Counted from the first letter of the stretch, positions 35,437 to 48,349 are shown. The stretch is DNA of 64,000 nt from Kalmusia sp. IMI 367209 (GCA_027946365.1 JAPEUQ010000019.1:434001-498000); one strand, 5' to 3'. Made by a program: numbers and translations. The notes: generated from the sequence alone by a model not told the origin.

Positions 35437-35790
35437 ATGTCTCTAAACTCAGAAAACATCATCGGTCTTGTAACACTTATCATAACATCTCTGCCTGTGC
35501 TATACTGGCTTTACAAGAAGGTCAAATACTTTCGAATTAGTCAAACCTCATGTATGGTAATGAATACCTTGAATTTGCTGTGTACGACCGACAGTTGACT
35601 TTCAGCTAATCTGCCTCTCTACCGCGAACGATCCCTACCACAAACGTTGCCCATAGAACTACGACTTCAACGAAGCACGGCCTGGGCTTACTATACCGAG
35701 GATATTGTTGCAGTGGAACGGGAGAGTGGAAATAACATGGCGAACGGAGCAAATTTCACACGAAGGTTTACTAACGAAGTAATGGAATGA
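35437..35790 (+). CDS. Single-pass membrane microprotein, 99 aa, two exons
   Basis: I do not recognise the family. Exon 1 (35437-35551) encodes a short polar start and one strong hydrophobic segment (IIGLVTLIITSLPVLYWLY) followed by a basic KKVKYFR stop-transfer-like stretch. A 54-nt intron (35552-35605, GTATGG...TTCAG, phase 1) leads to exon 2 (35606-35790), a polar domain starting NLPLYRERSLPQTLPIELRL and ending RRFTNEVME. The topology suggests a tail in the cytosol after one helix. The two halves are open only when spliced, and composition is protein-like throughout. It is too short and split for ordinary open-frame detection. Confidence 0.55.
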
Positions 35791-36091
35791 GTCTCTTACT
35801 CTTTTGAAAGGCATGCACGCGAGTCCATAGTTGTTGTACCAAGATCATGCGCTAATGGCTGGCCGACTATAGATTCTCTAGCAACCACCACGAAACGACC
35901 CCATATCGCCCGCCTAAATCTCCCGCTAGTGTTTCTATGCTCTATGAGTATCATGGTCATAATAAGGATGGTCTTGGAAGTGTGATGGTGTCATAAGACT
36001 ATTGGGTTCCTATGAGTGAGGGTTGAGCTAGGCGGAAATTGAATTGACTCTTTCATGGCGTCCACATTGAGCGGCATGATATTGACTATAT
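35791..36091. other. Intergenic region between convergent genes
   Basis: 301 bp between the microprotein stop and the carboxylesterase stop. Nothing recognised. Confidence 0.4.
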
Positions 36092-37858
36092 CTACTTCCC
36101 ATACGCACTCGCATAGACGCTATTCAAATACGTCATCCCCTCTGCCCTCCACGTATCCCTCTCCACTCCACTCGTTCCATTGACCTCAAACACAAAATCC
36201 TCCGCATATCCCCCTTCCCCCTTATATACCGGCCACCCTGCCACACCCTCCTGCCCATGTGCATTCGGATCGCCCTCAACGAAGAAGCTAACCCACATCG
36301 AACTCACAAGCTTAGCCAGAGACTCGTAATTCTCGGGGACTGGCTGTGCACCAAACCCCATGCGTTGCAAGTTGTAGAAGACGTACGCGACTTCTACCCA
36401 ATGTGTGGCGCCGGAGGCAGGCAGAACAGCTGGTAGGTCGCCGTTGAAGCGGTAGCAGTAGGCTGTGACGTTGTATTGGGCCCAGCGTTGGCAGGTCAGG
36501 CGACGGGGCGCGATAAAAGTGTAGTCGCCTGTGAAGGCTGCAAGGCGCTTGTATTGCTTGCCCTGAGTCTCGGTAGGAAATTTTCTCCACGCTGGTATGC
36601 CGATTGCGGGAATGTTGGGATAAAGGGACTCGATGAAGGGTACGGTTGCATTTGAGCCATATGATGCTACTGCACTGCGGAAGTCCGCATCGGTGTCGAC
36701 CTTCTTGCCCACGGCCGTGAAAGATCCTTCGTCGGTATTTGTGCCGATGATTATGGGGACGTGAACAAATTTTCCTGCTTCTAGCTGGTCGTAGATTGAA
36801 CCTTGGATGAGATCACCGTCTGCATAGGGGAAGAAAGTGTCTGCAGCTGTGCCGTTGAGCGCCGCGTTCAAAGCTGTGTAGTTAAGGTTTCGTAGGCATT
36901 GTAGCGAGTCGCTCGAGCTAGAGCAGCCAGTTGCTTCGATCAGTTTGTCGTACTTGGACTGTTCGAGCGAAGCGTTGTACTTGCTGCCTAATAGCAGAGG
37001 TGCACCACTTTCCATGACTGCACCACGGAAAAGCTTGTCGTCACGGCCACCGTAGGCAACGAGATGAATGCCAACAGATGCCGCGCCAGCGCTTTCTCCA
37101 AAGATGGTAACCTATGACTATTTCAGTATTACGAAGGTCACGGAATGATGATCGTTTGCCTTACCTTGTCTGGATCTCCACCGAACTCTGCAATATTCTC
37201 CCTGACCCACTGTAAAGCGAGCCTCTGATCTCTGATTCCAAGATTTGTTGCACCCGCAGCCTTCACCTCATTGCCATTGATAAAACCATAAGCATTGAGT
37301 CGATACTGGATAGTAACCCCAATAAAGGCTTTCTTAATCTCAACGCCATTTTGAATCATGTAAGAGATGTTGTACAGGGTATCCATAGTTCCGCCTTGTG
37401 AGAACCCTGGGGGGATGTAAGTCATCATTGGCGATTCGGTGATAAAAGTGCAACATACCCCCACCGTATATCCATACCGCAACAGGAAGACCACTTTGGG
37501 TATCAATTCCAGCAGGTCTTACCACATTCAAATACAAGCAATCCTCGCTTAGCACGACCCCAGCTTCAACCTGCTCTGTGCCATAACCAACACATTTAGG
37601 AGGGTACTCTTTCGTTTCGAGAGTCCCATTCCAGCCTCGCCCTAAGGACTGCGGCGGGGAAAAACGAAGGTCTCCTGTGGGGGGTTCGGCGAATGGGATC
37701 CCGAGGAAAGCTTCTTGATCGTAGGATGGTATCGGGATGCCTTGGATAGTGCCGTTCTGGATGTTGACTATGGGTGAAGTATTACGAGATTCAATCCGTG
37801 AGGGGATGGCATTGACCGTAGTCAAGATGAGTGTGAGGACGAGGTCCGGTGATCTCAT
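36092..37858 (-). CDS. Secreted type B carboxylesterase/lipase, 553 aa
   Basis: An alpha/beta-hydrolase that cleaves carboxylic esters outside the cell. Exons on the minus strand: 37858-37459, 37406-37165 and 37111-36092; introns of 52 nt (GTATGT...CCCAG, phase 1) and 53 nt (GTAAGG...CATAG, phase 0). The start MRSPDLVLTLILTTVNAIPS is a signal peptide; a longer in-frame extension of 49 codons is not protein-like. Visible motifs: AFLGIPFAEPP, EDCLYLNV, the oxyanion segment YGGGFSQGG, the nucleophile GESAG (Ser221), TNTDEGSF for the acid, and GATHWVEVAYVF for His. Length and cysteines are normal for the family. Substrate unknown. Confidence 0.95.
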
Positions 37859-39284
37859 CGTGAAGGTATCGCTTGAGAACAGCCTTCCGACAAGAGACAA
37901 TATATTGATCCACACGCATGTAACGAAGAGGCGCGATGCTAGCATATATTCTCCGACGGTTACGTTTCTCCACGCTTGTGAAATCGCTATTACAATATTC
38001 CGCACTCAACGTGATGCGATGGTGATCAACATTACGAAGCTATTCCACACATGGAGATTTTGCAAGGTTTTAGGGTTACACTAAATGGACGAGCGTTAGA
38101 TCAAACAGTATTTAGTGCCTATGATTTCCGCATTGAGTTGGAGAGCTTGATTGTTCAATTGCCGCTCCATCTTCCACAAATAAGGCTAGTTCGTAAATGC
38201 TATGATTGGTGATGGCTACCTTGAGCTTCTGATTTGCCAACGATTGCTTAAACACTCATAATGTAGGTCAAGCAATGCAAGGGAATGTGGAGAAGATGGG
38301 GTTGCGGGGAAAGAACGTTTCGCCTCGGAGGAATCTAGCCGATGCAATTACGTCATCGTGTAGCTTCGACGAAGAGAGCAATTACAGCACCGAGAAGCAC
38401 ATCGCAATTAGCTGGTCTTTGTAGAGTATGTCTACATGATGAAATTCTAGGCTGAATGCTCACTCCCAAGGCCAACTATTATACCCCGAACTTATTCATC
38501 ATAGGTCCAGATTCCATTTCTTCCCTTTGCAAAAACTGAATTGGATTCTGATGATCCTTCCAACGGTTGTATGGTTTAAGGGGTAAAGCTACCTCTAGTC
38601 GAAGGAGCCCTTCACCTTGACCCTTAGCACGTGTTGAACGTAGGTGAGGGGGTTTGTATAAGATCATTTGGGCACACTGAAGTGAGCAAAATGAAGGAGG
38701 CTGACAATTTGTTGTTGGTGGCACTCGCTCCAAACCGAACTAACCGAAACAGAGAAACCATGCTGACCCCTGGCGTTCATCCACCGGATAGAAGATCGCC
38801 GATCCACCAAGTGACCCAAATCTCCGTCTTCCTGTGCCTCTCCAGCGAGCCCCTAGCGCGCATTCCTCGTTGTTTATTCCATATGGCATGCGCAAAACCT
38901 CCTCCGTAATGACAGAGCACCGCACGTAGTGCAATGCCTGGAAGGTCCGCTTGCTGCCGCTGACCTTTTCTAGGTTGCCGAATCCCAATCGGCCCCCACA
39001 CCTTCTCTATGGAGCAAGAGTTTTGCGAGATCCAATGGTTGCACGCATAGGTCAATCCGAACAATATTTTCTTTCAGCCCTCATCAGCTCACGGTGCTCG
39101 TGATCAGGGAACGCAGGGGTTGGCGGGATCACTGCGTATGCGTGCGCGCAAGGCTGAGTCCGAGCGTGCACTGACGTAGTGATACATTAATAGCATCCTT
39201 TCCATCCAGGAGGCTCTCTTAACATTGATTGTACTATTTTTTGCTAGTTCTGCGTGACGCCGCTTAGGACAGCTTGTGTTGACT
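37859..39284. other. Intergenic region
   Basis: 1.4 kb between two divergent genes (carboxylesterase and CorA-like). Open frames of 80-95 codons on both strands around 38480-39060 overlap one another and are not convincing. No repeat or RNA gene was recognised. Confidence 0.45.
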
Positions 39285-41137
39285 ATGCCACCGTACAGCG
39301 GCACGAAAGATACACTGCCAACAATCGAAAAGCGCGATTCGAATGTACGAAGAGCCTCGTCTCCCTCTCGCATGCCGACAAGTCAGGAGACTACCAGCCA
39401 CAAAGTCAATAATACCGAGAGTGGACCGTCCGATAGTGACTACAATACTGAGAAAAAGGCAGCGCGAGATTGCTTTTTCAAGGTCATAGACCTACGGAAC
39501 GATGGCCAGGGAGTTCAAACTCAAGGAGAATGCTATTTTGAAGGCGGGCTTGACGAATTCTACAAAACTGTTCCAGCACAAGATTCAGACACGATCCGTA
39601 TAATCCTTGATGGCAGGAGATTTGCCGAGGTACGTTACGCGTTGCATGGTTACAACGAACCCGAGAGGAAAGGGCTGGCTGATGAATGCTGGCACGCACT
39701 TTCTCATAGCGGGTCTGTCAACCCCAATCCATGCCCACTGTACCCAATCGATCTTCATTACAGGCAATTGGCACCGTATTCGTTGCCAGTGCTTCGAAAA
39801 ATGGAGAATGCGGAACAGTTTCAAGTGTGGTATAGTGGCAACTCTCTTGCATGGCATCATCCGTTTTGTTCCTTGCAGCCGAAGAATGAGAATCTCTTTG
39901 AGTCGCAGCGTTATGAAAAGACTCCCGTTGGATTTATTCTCGACCGAAGCATCAAGGAAAAGCTGCAAGGTGTGTTGGATTTTTCGGCCAATTTCTGCTA
40001 CTGACTCATGAAAGTCATTTGTTTTGCCCCCAATGCACATGTTTCAGCACCGAGGATCAATGCATATGAATTTGTCAAAGAGTGTTCTTCGGCAAGTTGG
40101 CGATGGCTCGAAGGCATAGACCGTGTCTTAGGAATGCCTCATCTGCTTACGCCGCTGAGCAACGGAGACCAGACGCAAACGCTGCGCTTGTTGTTACTCA
40201 ATCTGCTATCAGTCACCATGGCTCGAAATGTTGCATTTCTTGAAGAGACGACTGGTGAGACTGAGTTAGATGAGTTTGATCCAAAGTACACTCCCTGTAC
40301 CACGTTCTTCGCTTGACACGATCGGAAAGGCTGACACTGTACAGACTAGTCGGAAGGGTAACACGGACAGAATTTGCGGAGAGGATAGGTGGCTGGGCTC
40401 TGCTATTTCGCAGAATAGAAGACGACATAACCTACCTCAACAGCTCTATCGAGTGTCTGCTGAAACGAGTGCGAAGGCACGATATATCAGCATCCAACGA
40501 TCCCAGCAGCCCCTTGGCACAGTGTCTCGAGGACATGACCATCGATGGCGAGTTCCACAAGTATCAAGCATCTCAGAGGCGCATTCGATACAGCGAGCTC
40601 TTTGACGTTTTGTCATACCGCGTCACTGCGAAGCAAGCCAACAGTGTCAGCCAGCTGACGCTTCTCGCTGCATTTTTCTTACCGATGTCTCTAGCCTCAG
40701 CGATTCTTAGCATGCAGTCCCGCTTCATGGACCTCCACCTTGTGCTGTACGATTTCGTGGGCGTTGTCATTATTCTAGGCACCATTGCGGCTACGGCTTA
40801 TGCCGTCTTCAAATGGGGCCCTGATCTATATGAAAAAATCATACGAATGAACTACGGCGACAACATTTCCGAGTCCCGGAAGCTATTCAGAGCCTTGAAG
40901 TTCATCTGCCTAGCTGCCTGGTGGCTTGCCATACTAACAGCATTTCTAGTTGGCATGTTAAAGGATCCTGTCCTGGGCATGAAAATCTTTGGGTTTGAGG
41001 CAGCAGGAATTACTGGAGTATGGATTTTGTCGCTTAAGGGTGTGAGGATGGCATATTCACAATATAGACAGCGTGAGAAGGGGAAACAGCAGAAGCAGCA
41101 GGCCCACTTCCCTGGTGCCAATGTATCTAGCTGGTAG
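39285..41137 (+). CDS. CorA-like membrane protein (about 587 aa)
   Basis: Exon 1 is 39285-39969; intron 1 is 45 nt (GTGTGT, TACTGAC branch, GAAAG); exon 2 starts at 40015. A second intron is required between about 40254 and 40330 because the frame changes; the best single choice is 40286-40329 (44 nt). Exon 3 runs to 41137. The long N-terminal cytosolic part is followed by the hallmark VSQLTLLAAFFLPMSLASAI, the first helix of fungal CorA-like proteins, a second helix (DFVGVVIILGTIAATAYAV), and two further hydrophobic segments (ICLAAWWLAILTAFLVGML; ITGVWILSL). The GMN signature of true CorA magnesium channels is replaced by SMQ, so ion transport is doubtful. These proteins are common and functionally unassigned in filamentous fungi. 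Confidence 0.8.
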
Positions 41138-41875
41138 AAACGGATGATGCGATTACTTATACTCGATTCACATTCTGATTCTACACCAATATTTCTCGTT
41201 TTAGGAAATCTTTCGGTGTTGAGAGACGATGTCATAAGCGGAGAGCTAATCTTTCCTACGTACGCTCTACAACTTCCGCTATGTTCAAAAGTGCAAAGAC
41301 GATGTTTAGGTATTTGGTGTAGTCTTATAGGTCCGTGTTTAGCCACATAAACAGCTAGTGTCGCCCGATTATCAGCTGATCTGTAAGCTATCAGATCACG
41401 CACCAACTTGTGCCGGAATGTTAGCCGATGCGAAAGCACGAGCGATTTCACGTGTTTCTTGTGCATCGCCGTTAATGAGTGTTAATTTGCTTAGCGGCCT
41501 TGAAACGAGTGAGAGTCCATCAAGGCGATTCTTTTTTCCGCATTGTTTCAATCACATGAGATAGTCCACGAAGTTATAGTTCGTATTGAGACCCAAGACA
41601 AGATTCTATGTAGTACTACTGAGCGATGAATTCTACCCAGGATATCGCCCTTTTGAAATGCCAGGTTTTGACTCACTAGACCTATGCTGGAAAAAGACCA
41701 GAAAAGAGAATCAAACAGTAGCTTGTCAGCGCGTAGAGGTTCACGCCCTTGAGATGAATGTCTGTGTATTAATCTAAACGAATCAACGCAGAACCACTCA
41801 GACGCGCTTTACATGTGTCATGTGGTTTGTAGGCTCTTTCTGCGTAATAGATGATATTACAATTTTTACAATGCT
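41138..41875. other. Intergenic region between convergent genes
   Basis: 738 bp. Short frames on the plus strand at 41144-41777 are not protein-like. Nothing else recognised. Confidence 0.45.
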
Positions 41876-43016
41876 TTACAGATCATCAATAAGCGGGCTC
41901 AAGCCCTGCGGCGTTCCGATCTTATCCTCGAAGAATAACTTCAACCTCTCAACCCGCACTCGGTCGCCCATAAACCTGTCGAAATCGACGGGATTGGTAG
42001 CCTCCACATCCATCAGAGCTGGGTATCCCTCGGGAGCAGCAACGTCTTTGAGCACGCTCCAGCTACTTGTATTGTTCTGGTGTTCATAGCTCAACAAAAA
42101 GTTGTGCAGAAGTTTGGCGCCTTCAGGATGAGGAGCGTCCTTGAAGATAGCCGCCCTCTGTGCCCACGACACGAAAGACCCTTCGGTCGGTAGTGCAACC
42201 TGAAGTGGTGGCGATGAGCTAAGACCTATGCCTGCGGTGAAGGTCGCCGCTACCGTGCCATTCGAAGCACTCAGTAATGTGACTGGAGTCCCGGTGCCTC
42301 GCACCCAGCGAGGATTCTGAGAGAGAAGAGCTTCAAACCACTCATATCCATACTGCTGCATGCTGTCTAGCGCGTTAGTACAATCAAGCATGTTTTGAAT
42401 TGTCATAGGAGATACGAACATCAGATCAAATGCGTAAAGCACCGCGTCGTCGTCGTTAGGATAGGTTAGAACAAGCTTGTCCTTGAATTCAGGCTTGAGA
42501 AAATCCGTGAATTCCTTGGGCCCTTCGGCGAGCCGATCACTGTTCCAAATGAAAGACCATGTGAATACGCTGATTCCGTGCCAGGCTCCCCTGATATCGC
42601 GGAAAGCAGGGTGGACCTTGTTGAAGTTCAGCGGCTTGTAGTGGAGAAGAGCTCCCCTCGTTGTCCCACCGAGGATAATCGTGGAGAGTCTGCAGGATAA
42701 CACTGTCAACAATAAGTGAACCAGTAGCCAGTTGACGATCGATATTGCCATCATGATATTTGGAAACGTCGACTGTGATGTTCAGTGTCATGCCCGGGAA
42801 GCGACTCTCGAAGGCGTCTTTCAAGCCGTCCTGCTGATTACGTTCATCGCCGCCATGCCAACACGTTACGATGCCACCTTCGTTCAAAGCCGCATGGTAG
42901 ATCTCGTCAATCGTCCTATTCTCGATGGTTGGCGCGCCATCAAACGCAAGTAAAGTATCGTAACCAGCTGCGAAGCTGGCGGCGACGGTGAAGCCGAAGA
43001 AAATTAAAGAGCGCAT
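41876..43016 (-). pseudogene. Fungal solute-binding-protein-like (Fe3+ ABC-type) gene with a one-base frameshift
   Basis: The intact family member would be a secreted type 2 periplasmic-binding-like protein of about 380 residues, a group often labelled ABC-type Fe3+ binding in fungal genomes. The start at 43016 opens a signal peptide (MRSLIFFGFTVAASFAAG), then IVTCWHGGDERNQQ and LIVDSVILQTLHDYPRW. At the CCCC run 42653-42656 (GGGG on the coding strand) the frame shifts by one base. The family sequence resumes as ALLHYKPLNFNKVHPAFRDI and stays open to the stop at 41876. Removing one base would leave one continuous frame, so this is either a recent null allele or a homopolymer error. A TATATAAG box lies about 65 bp upstream. 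The transposon island begins about 130 bp beyond the start codon. Confidence 0.8.
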
Positions 43017-43146
43017 GATGGCTAAGTGAGAGGAAGAGAGACAACGTATGTGTACCTGTATGAATAATTCTACAATACTACTCTTATATATGCGATGATG
43101 ACGGAAAACGTCCGCATACCGCTTTGTCACTCACGGGGCGCACGAG

Positions 43147-43155
43147 CGTAAAGCA
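43147..43155 (+). repeat. 9-bp direct repeat, left copy (candidate target-site duplication)
   Basis: CGTAAAGCA, identical to 53556-53564, placed just outside the left inverted repeat. A 9-bp duplication is typical of Mutator-like elements. Confidence 0.55.
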
Positions 43156-43161
43156 CAGGAC

Positions 43162-43200
43162 GCAGGTCATCCGACCATGGACCCGACCTCGGCCAACCAT
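43162..43200 (+). repeat. Terminal inverted repeat, left arm
   Basis: 39 bp complementary to 53511-53549 with about four mismatches; one is a C-to-T change of the RIP type. Weaker inverted similarity resumes about 46 bp further in on both sides (43246-43270 against 53440-53464), so the original repeats may have been about 110 bp. Confidence 0.75.
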
Positions 43201-45468
43201 CGTGCTATCCCAGAATGGTTAGCGCATGATGAAAAATTTTCCCATAGTCAGATAAACTTTATAAATCAATGTAACTTTCCTATAATATAATGTAAACTTA
43301 TTTAGAATAATAGATAACTCTTTTCCTAGGTTTATTCCTTTTTAGCTTTAAAATACTAAGGATGAGGACGACTCTACTTTCGAGCTTAGTAACCTATCCT
43401 TTAAAGATCTAATAGGCTCTAATAAGGATATAGTAGAAAGTATTAAGGTAAGCTTAATAGCATAGTAGTAAACATGTTTTAAGCGTGTTTTTAATATATT
43501 TACAGTCAAATCTTATTATTTTCATAAGTAGAAATAATTAAGGCTTACCCCTATATACTAAGGAGATTATATATACTACTACAGTTCCTACATATCCAAA
43601 AAGCGTAATAGATGGCTATACTTATATTATTTAAGTAACGAGGAAATCTACAAGAGAACTATTAATAAAGGAAGAGGTTTTAAAGAAGACTACTTAGATA
43701 AATATATTTATAACGTGATTGAAACGTATTCTAACAAAGTTATAGTTTTAGTATTTAAAGTCTAGAGTCTACCTTAACTAGCCTATTTATTCTCTATTCC
43801 TCAACGGGCCTACTATAAGATATAAGTATAAATATTTAGGAATTAAATATTATAAATATCTTAAAATAAGTTTTAAACATGTTCCTATACTTCTATTAAT
43901 AATAAACTCTATATAAAGCTCTAAATAATCCGTAATAGTAACCTTAAAAATAAAGATATTAGTAAATAGAAGGCTATAAGGTACGTAGTATAAAATATAT
44001 TCTATACCTTTTCTAAATATATTTATATTAACTTTATAAATAGTATTTATATTAGGTCTTAAAGAGGTTTAAAGTTGGAGCTTATATATCTTAGAAATCT
44101 ATTTATGCCCTAATACTATAATAATAGAGGCGTTAAGTAAGTTTTATACTTTAGAATATATTTCTAATATATTTATAACGTATTTAGCTACTAATAGGTG
44201 AACGGCTATAGTATATTAGGTGCTAAAGTTAGTATTAATTAACTAAGAATACTAAAAGCCATTTTATTTAAGTTATAGAGGCAATAGCTAGTATTAAATA
44301 TTTAAGAATACTATTTATAAGTGGCTTACTAGGGATAGAGGTGAGATAGAGGGTATAATATAGTAAAGCCTCAAACATCCTAACTAAAGAAATATAGTTA
44401 GTTAAAGGCTTAAGTTATTTTAAATATATTACTAATATGTTCTATAGGCTTTAACCATCCTCAGGGCCAGGAAATGAAGAAACATAAATGTGAGGCCTCT
44501 TTCTAAATTCTTATTCTAAGTAATTTAAAATAAGTCTTCTACTTTATTCTAATTACGTTTAGAATATATTTATATATACTCCCCCACCTTCTATCCCTAT
44601 AGATAAACAACTTCAGGATATTAAGGATATCTTATAGCCTATGCTTATACTAGACTTAATAAGATATAGGTTTCCTTTATAACATATTTCTAACTCGTTT
44701 CTAATATGTTTAGCTTAATTCTTAAAATCCCCCAGCTTACGGCGTACTTATAGCTATATAGGTATTATTTAATTAAAGATCTTAATCTTACCTTTATAAA
44801 TAAGGATCGTATTTCTTAAATAATTAAATGAGAAAAGCTAAGTCACTTTCCTTATAAAGATGGCCTAGAAGGAGTTATTTTTAAGTAGAGGACACGGCAC
44901 TAGACCTAGAAATGGTAGGAAAAAGTCTTTTTAATATATTTAGAACACGTTTCTAATAAGATAGATATATATCTATTAAATCATCTCTTTATATTAGAAA
45001 ATATAATTATATGTTTCTTTAATAAGTAGGTAAAGATTTTATCTAACTAGAATACTTTTTAGATAGATATATTATTTAAACGACTTAAACCCCTTTAGGT
45101 AGAGATTTTTATTATCGTTTTTAATTCCATATACTTAAGACGTAAGCAAAGTTTATAGATTATATTTAAAATATATTCTAAAGTTATTCTAGTTATTACC
45201 TTAAGTTAGATTATTACTAATATTAAATATTGAGATATGTATAAGATTACTCTAACCAAGTTCTTCTAATTATGTTCTAAATATATTAGAAAACCCTTTA
45301 AGTGGTGGTATATTCATAACAATAGCTTTTATAGAATTATAGTTAATATGAATAGTAAGTAGATAATAGATATATACGAATCTAACATATTTTAAATATA
45401 TTCCTAATACGTTCTAGGCTTTAGTAAATATCTTATTAATCTTAATCCCTAAAGGCGTGATTAGAGAT

Positions 45469-45473
45469 GGTAA
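45469..45473 (+). repeat. 5-bp target-site duplication, left copy
   Basis: GGTAA, identical to 52067-52071 after the right LTR. Five base pairs is the usual length for Ty3/gypsy integration. Confidence 0.8.
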
Positions 45474-45693
45474 TATAATGAGGATATTATAAAGTTACTA
45501 TAGTGTTAAGACATATCGCTAGGATTAATAGGGTCTAGTGCGCCAAGAAAGCTAAGCGAATGAGCTGCGTAAAACCTATACTATACGCTTATTTTAAAAA
45601 TATTAAGTATTATTTACTTAATATAACTAGAGTTATTCTTTACTATTAATTCTAGTGTGAAGTATATACTATTGCCTATAACTAGACCTTACA
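45474..45693 (+). repeat. 5' long terminal repeat
   Basis: About 220 bp, matching 51847-52066 along its length. It begins TATAAT (probably originally TGTAAT) and ends CTTACA, whereas the right copy ends CTTATA; the differences between copies are mostly transitions, as RIP produces, with a few small indels. Confidence 0.9.
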
Positions 45694-46707
45694 TAATAAT
45701 ACTTCTTATTATAATAGTCTAAGGATGGCTCCAAAGTCACATGAGTAATAAATAGAAAATAAACCTTATCTATAACCTTTTAGGATAATAAAGACGCACC
45801 CATCTAATATCTAAAAGAGAAATAACCTATATATAATCCTAGCCCACCTTTAACATTAAAAGAGCATATCTTAGTTATAGAGAGGAGGCGTGATGAACTT
45901 TACGCCCTATAACAACTATACGCCTTTAAGGCTAAAATTATGGAACTCGAAAACTTAAATTAAACCCCTAGCCTAACTACTCCTATTAAGGAGGCTGAAG
46001 TCTAAAGTACTAATATATATAAATAAAATATACCTAGAACGCTTTAGTAATACGCGATAAGTATATACTTAAACTAAAAGATCTAGTTAAATATAAGAAT
46101 AAAATTTAAAAGAATACCGTAAATTCTTTTATTTATGTGAGTGGCATTTTATCTCCTACCACAAGAATTCTTACTAGATGTGGATAAAGTTATCTGGGCG
46201 ATGTAGTACCTAGAAGGTAACTCTAGAGAGTTATAGTATATATATTATAAACGTACCTTTAAGGCTAAGGGGGAGACACCTACCTAGAAATACTTTAAGT
46301 AGTATATACTTAACTTACTTTTTAATCTAGTGAATCGTAGTTTAGAAGTAGCTATAGCGTATACTTAAGCTATATAGTAGAAGGACTAAATAGTCCATTC
46401 TTTTATAATCTACCTTAATATTATTAAGGATTAACTTACACCCTACACTAAGGAATAAAGGGTACAACACCTTTTCTTAAAGTTAAGACCTAAGCTATAG
46501 AGGGTAATTATCAACTATTATTAAGTATCTACTATAAGAGAAGACCTCATTGCGTTAGGCTCTACACTTAAGTGGAATCTACGCCATATACTACTAGTAT
46601 AGAAATACTACAGCCGTCACGTATTAAAGATAAAACATAAAGAGACTATACTAAATTAGTAAATATCTAATAATAGAGATAGACCTTATAATAAGAAAAA
46701 CATTACA

Positions 46708-46755
46708 TGCTATAAATATAATAAGATTAGTTACTACGCAAATGAATGCTGGAGC
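46708..46755 (+). pseudogene. Gag zinc-knuckle remnant
   Basis: The frame reads CYKYNKISYYANECWS. The CCHC knuckle pattern is clear, with the second Cys and the His both turned into Tyr by TGT-to-TAT and CAC-to-TAC changes, the transitions expected from RIP on either strand. Confidence 0.75.
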
Positions 46756-47535
46756 AGTAACCTAAACTAAATCCCTATATAGATTAATAAGGTAGGAAAA
46801 GGTTAAACCTACTACTAATAACCTAGGGATAGTGAGGCGTCTACTAATATATATTCTACTGGGTATAAAGCATATATATAGTATAGCTAGAGATATAGAC
46901 CCAGAATAATAACTTTAAACTATTTAATTTATAGACTAATATTAGTCTAATTAGCTAAAGGATCGCTGTAAAGATAGACTTATAACCTATTAAAGAAGCT
47001 GAGCTTCTAAAACTAGGATAGATTAGAGCCTAATATTAGAGTACCTACGCCGCTTATACGCTCTAGGTATATTTAATAGATGATACGGGCGTTCAACGCT
47101 GCGTAATAATAATAGTCTATAGTATTAATAAAGAAGAGGTTCCTCTCTTACTAGAAACCCATTCTTATAAGAAGGAGATATCCATCTTAGTTATAGTACT
47201 TAAACATAGCGTTAGGGTTACACTAAAGCTACTATATAACTTATTACTATATAAAACTTTAAAAAGGAAATTGAGTAAACTAGCTCTAACCTATTCCTTC
47301 TAGGAGTTCTATAGATTACTAGTGTAAGCTTAGAGCGTCTTACTTATATTAATAAAGCGCGTGTAGCGTAAGTATTAAGCCTCCTAGATATATTACATGA
47401 ATATAGCGATATATTTAATAAGAAAGTAGTATCTACTCTTCTAAAATTTAAAGAATCTAACTATATAATCCCTATTATAGAGGGGAAGGAACCTCCCTAT
47501 GAGCCTTTATATAACCTTTAGCGCGTGAGCTTTAA

Positions 47536-47960
47536 GTGCTCCAAGAGTACTTAGAAGATACTCTTAAAAAGGGATGGATTAGGCATAGTACTAGCCCCGC
47601 TAGAGTACCAATTTTATTTATTCTAAAGAAGAATAGAACGTTACGACTTTATATTAACTATAGAGGACTTAATACTATTACTATTAAGGATTATTATATA
47701 CTCCCCTTAGTTGGAGAGATACTTAATTACCTATTAGACGTATATTACTATACGACCCTAGACCTTTATAATACCTACTATAGGATTTAGATTTAGGTAG
47801 GGGATGAGTGGAAAACGATATTCTGAACTCAATATAGTCATTTTAAATACCTAGTTATACCTTTTAAGTTAATAAACGTACCCGCGAGTTTTTAGATATA
47901 TATTAATAAGGTACTAGTGTAGTACCTAGACTATATATATATTATATACCTAGATAACAT
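47536..47960 (+). pseudogene. Reverse transcriptase remnant of the gypsy element
   Basis: The only open frame longer than 80 codons in the island (47536-47790) carries the gypsy RT signatures GWIRHSTSPA, INYRGLNTITIKD and TTLDLYNTYYRI. After an in-frame TAG at 47788 the same frame continues to the catalytic box, which reads YLDN at 47947-47958 instead of YLDD. The polymerase cannot be functional. Confidence 0.92.
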
Positions 47961-48349
47961 ATTTATCTATACTTATAGTAAGGATATTATACTCTACTAG
48001 CGCGCCATACGCTCTATACTTAAATTATTACGAAAAGCTAAGCTTTTTATTAATTTAGGGAAGTATACGTTCGCCTTAGGCGATATATATTTCCTTAGCT
48101 TTATTATTAGTACGCGAGGTATCTACGCGGATCTTACGCGCACGGAGATAATAATTAGATAGCTATAGTTAATAAATATTAAAGAACTCTAGTCATTTCT
48201 AGAATTTATAAATTTCTATTAATATTTTATTAAAGATTACGTAAAAGAAACCGCTCCTCTATTAGATCTACTAAAGAAAGAATAAGAATTCTAGTAGAAT
48301 ATAAAAGCTAAGAGTATCTTTAAAAGGCTCAAAGAGTACTTTTTAAGTA

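Noticed and set aside
40255..40286. 32-nt intron in the CorA-like gene (GTGAGA...CCAAAG)
   Set aside because: It gives an attractive protein join, but the length is below usual fungal introns; the 44-nt alternative is kept, with the uncertainty stated.
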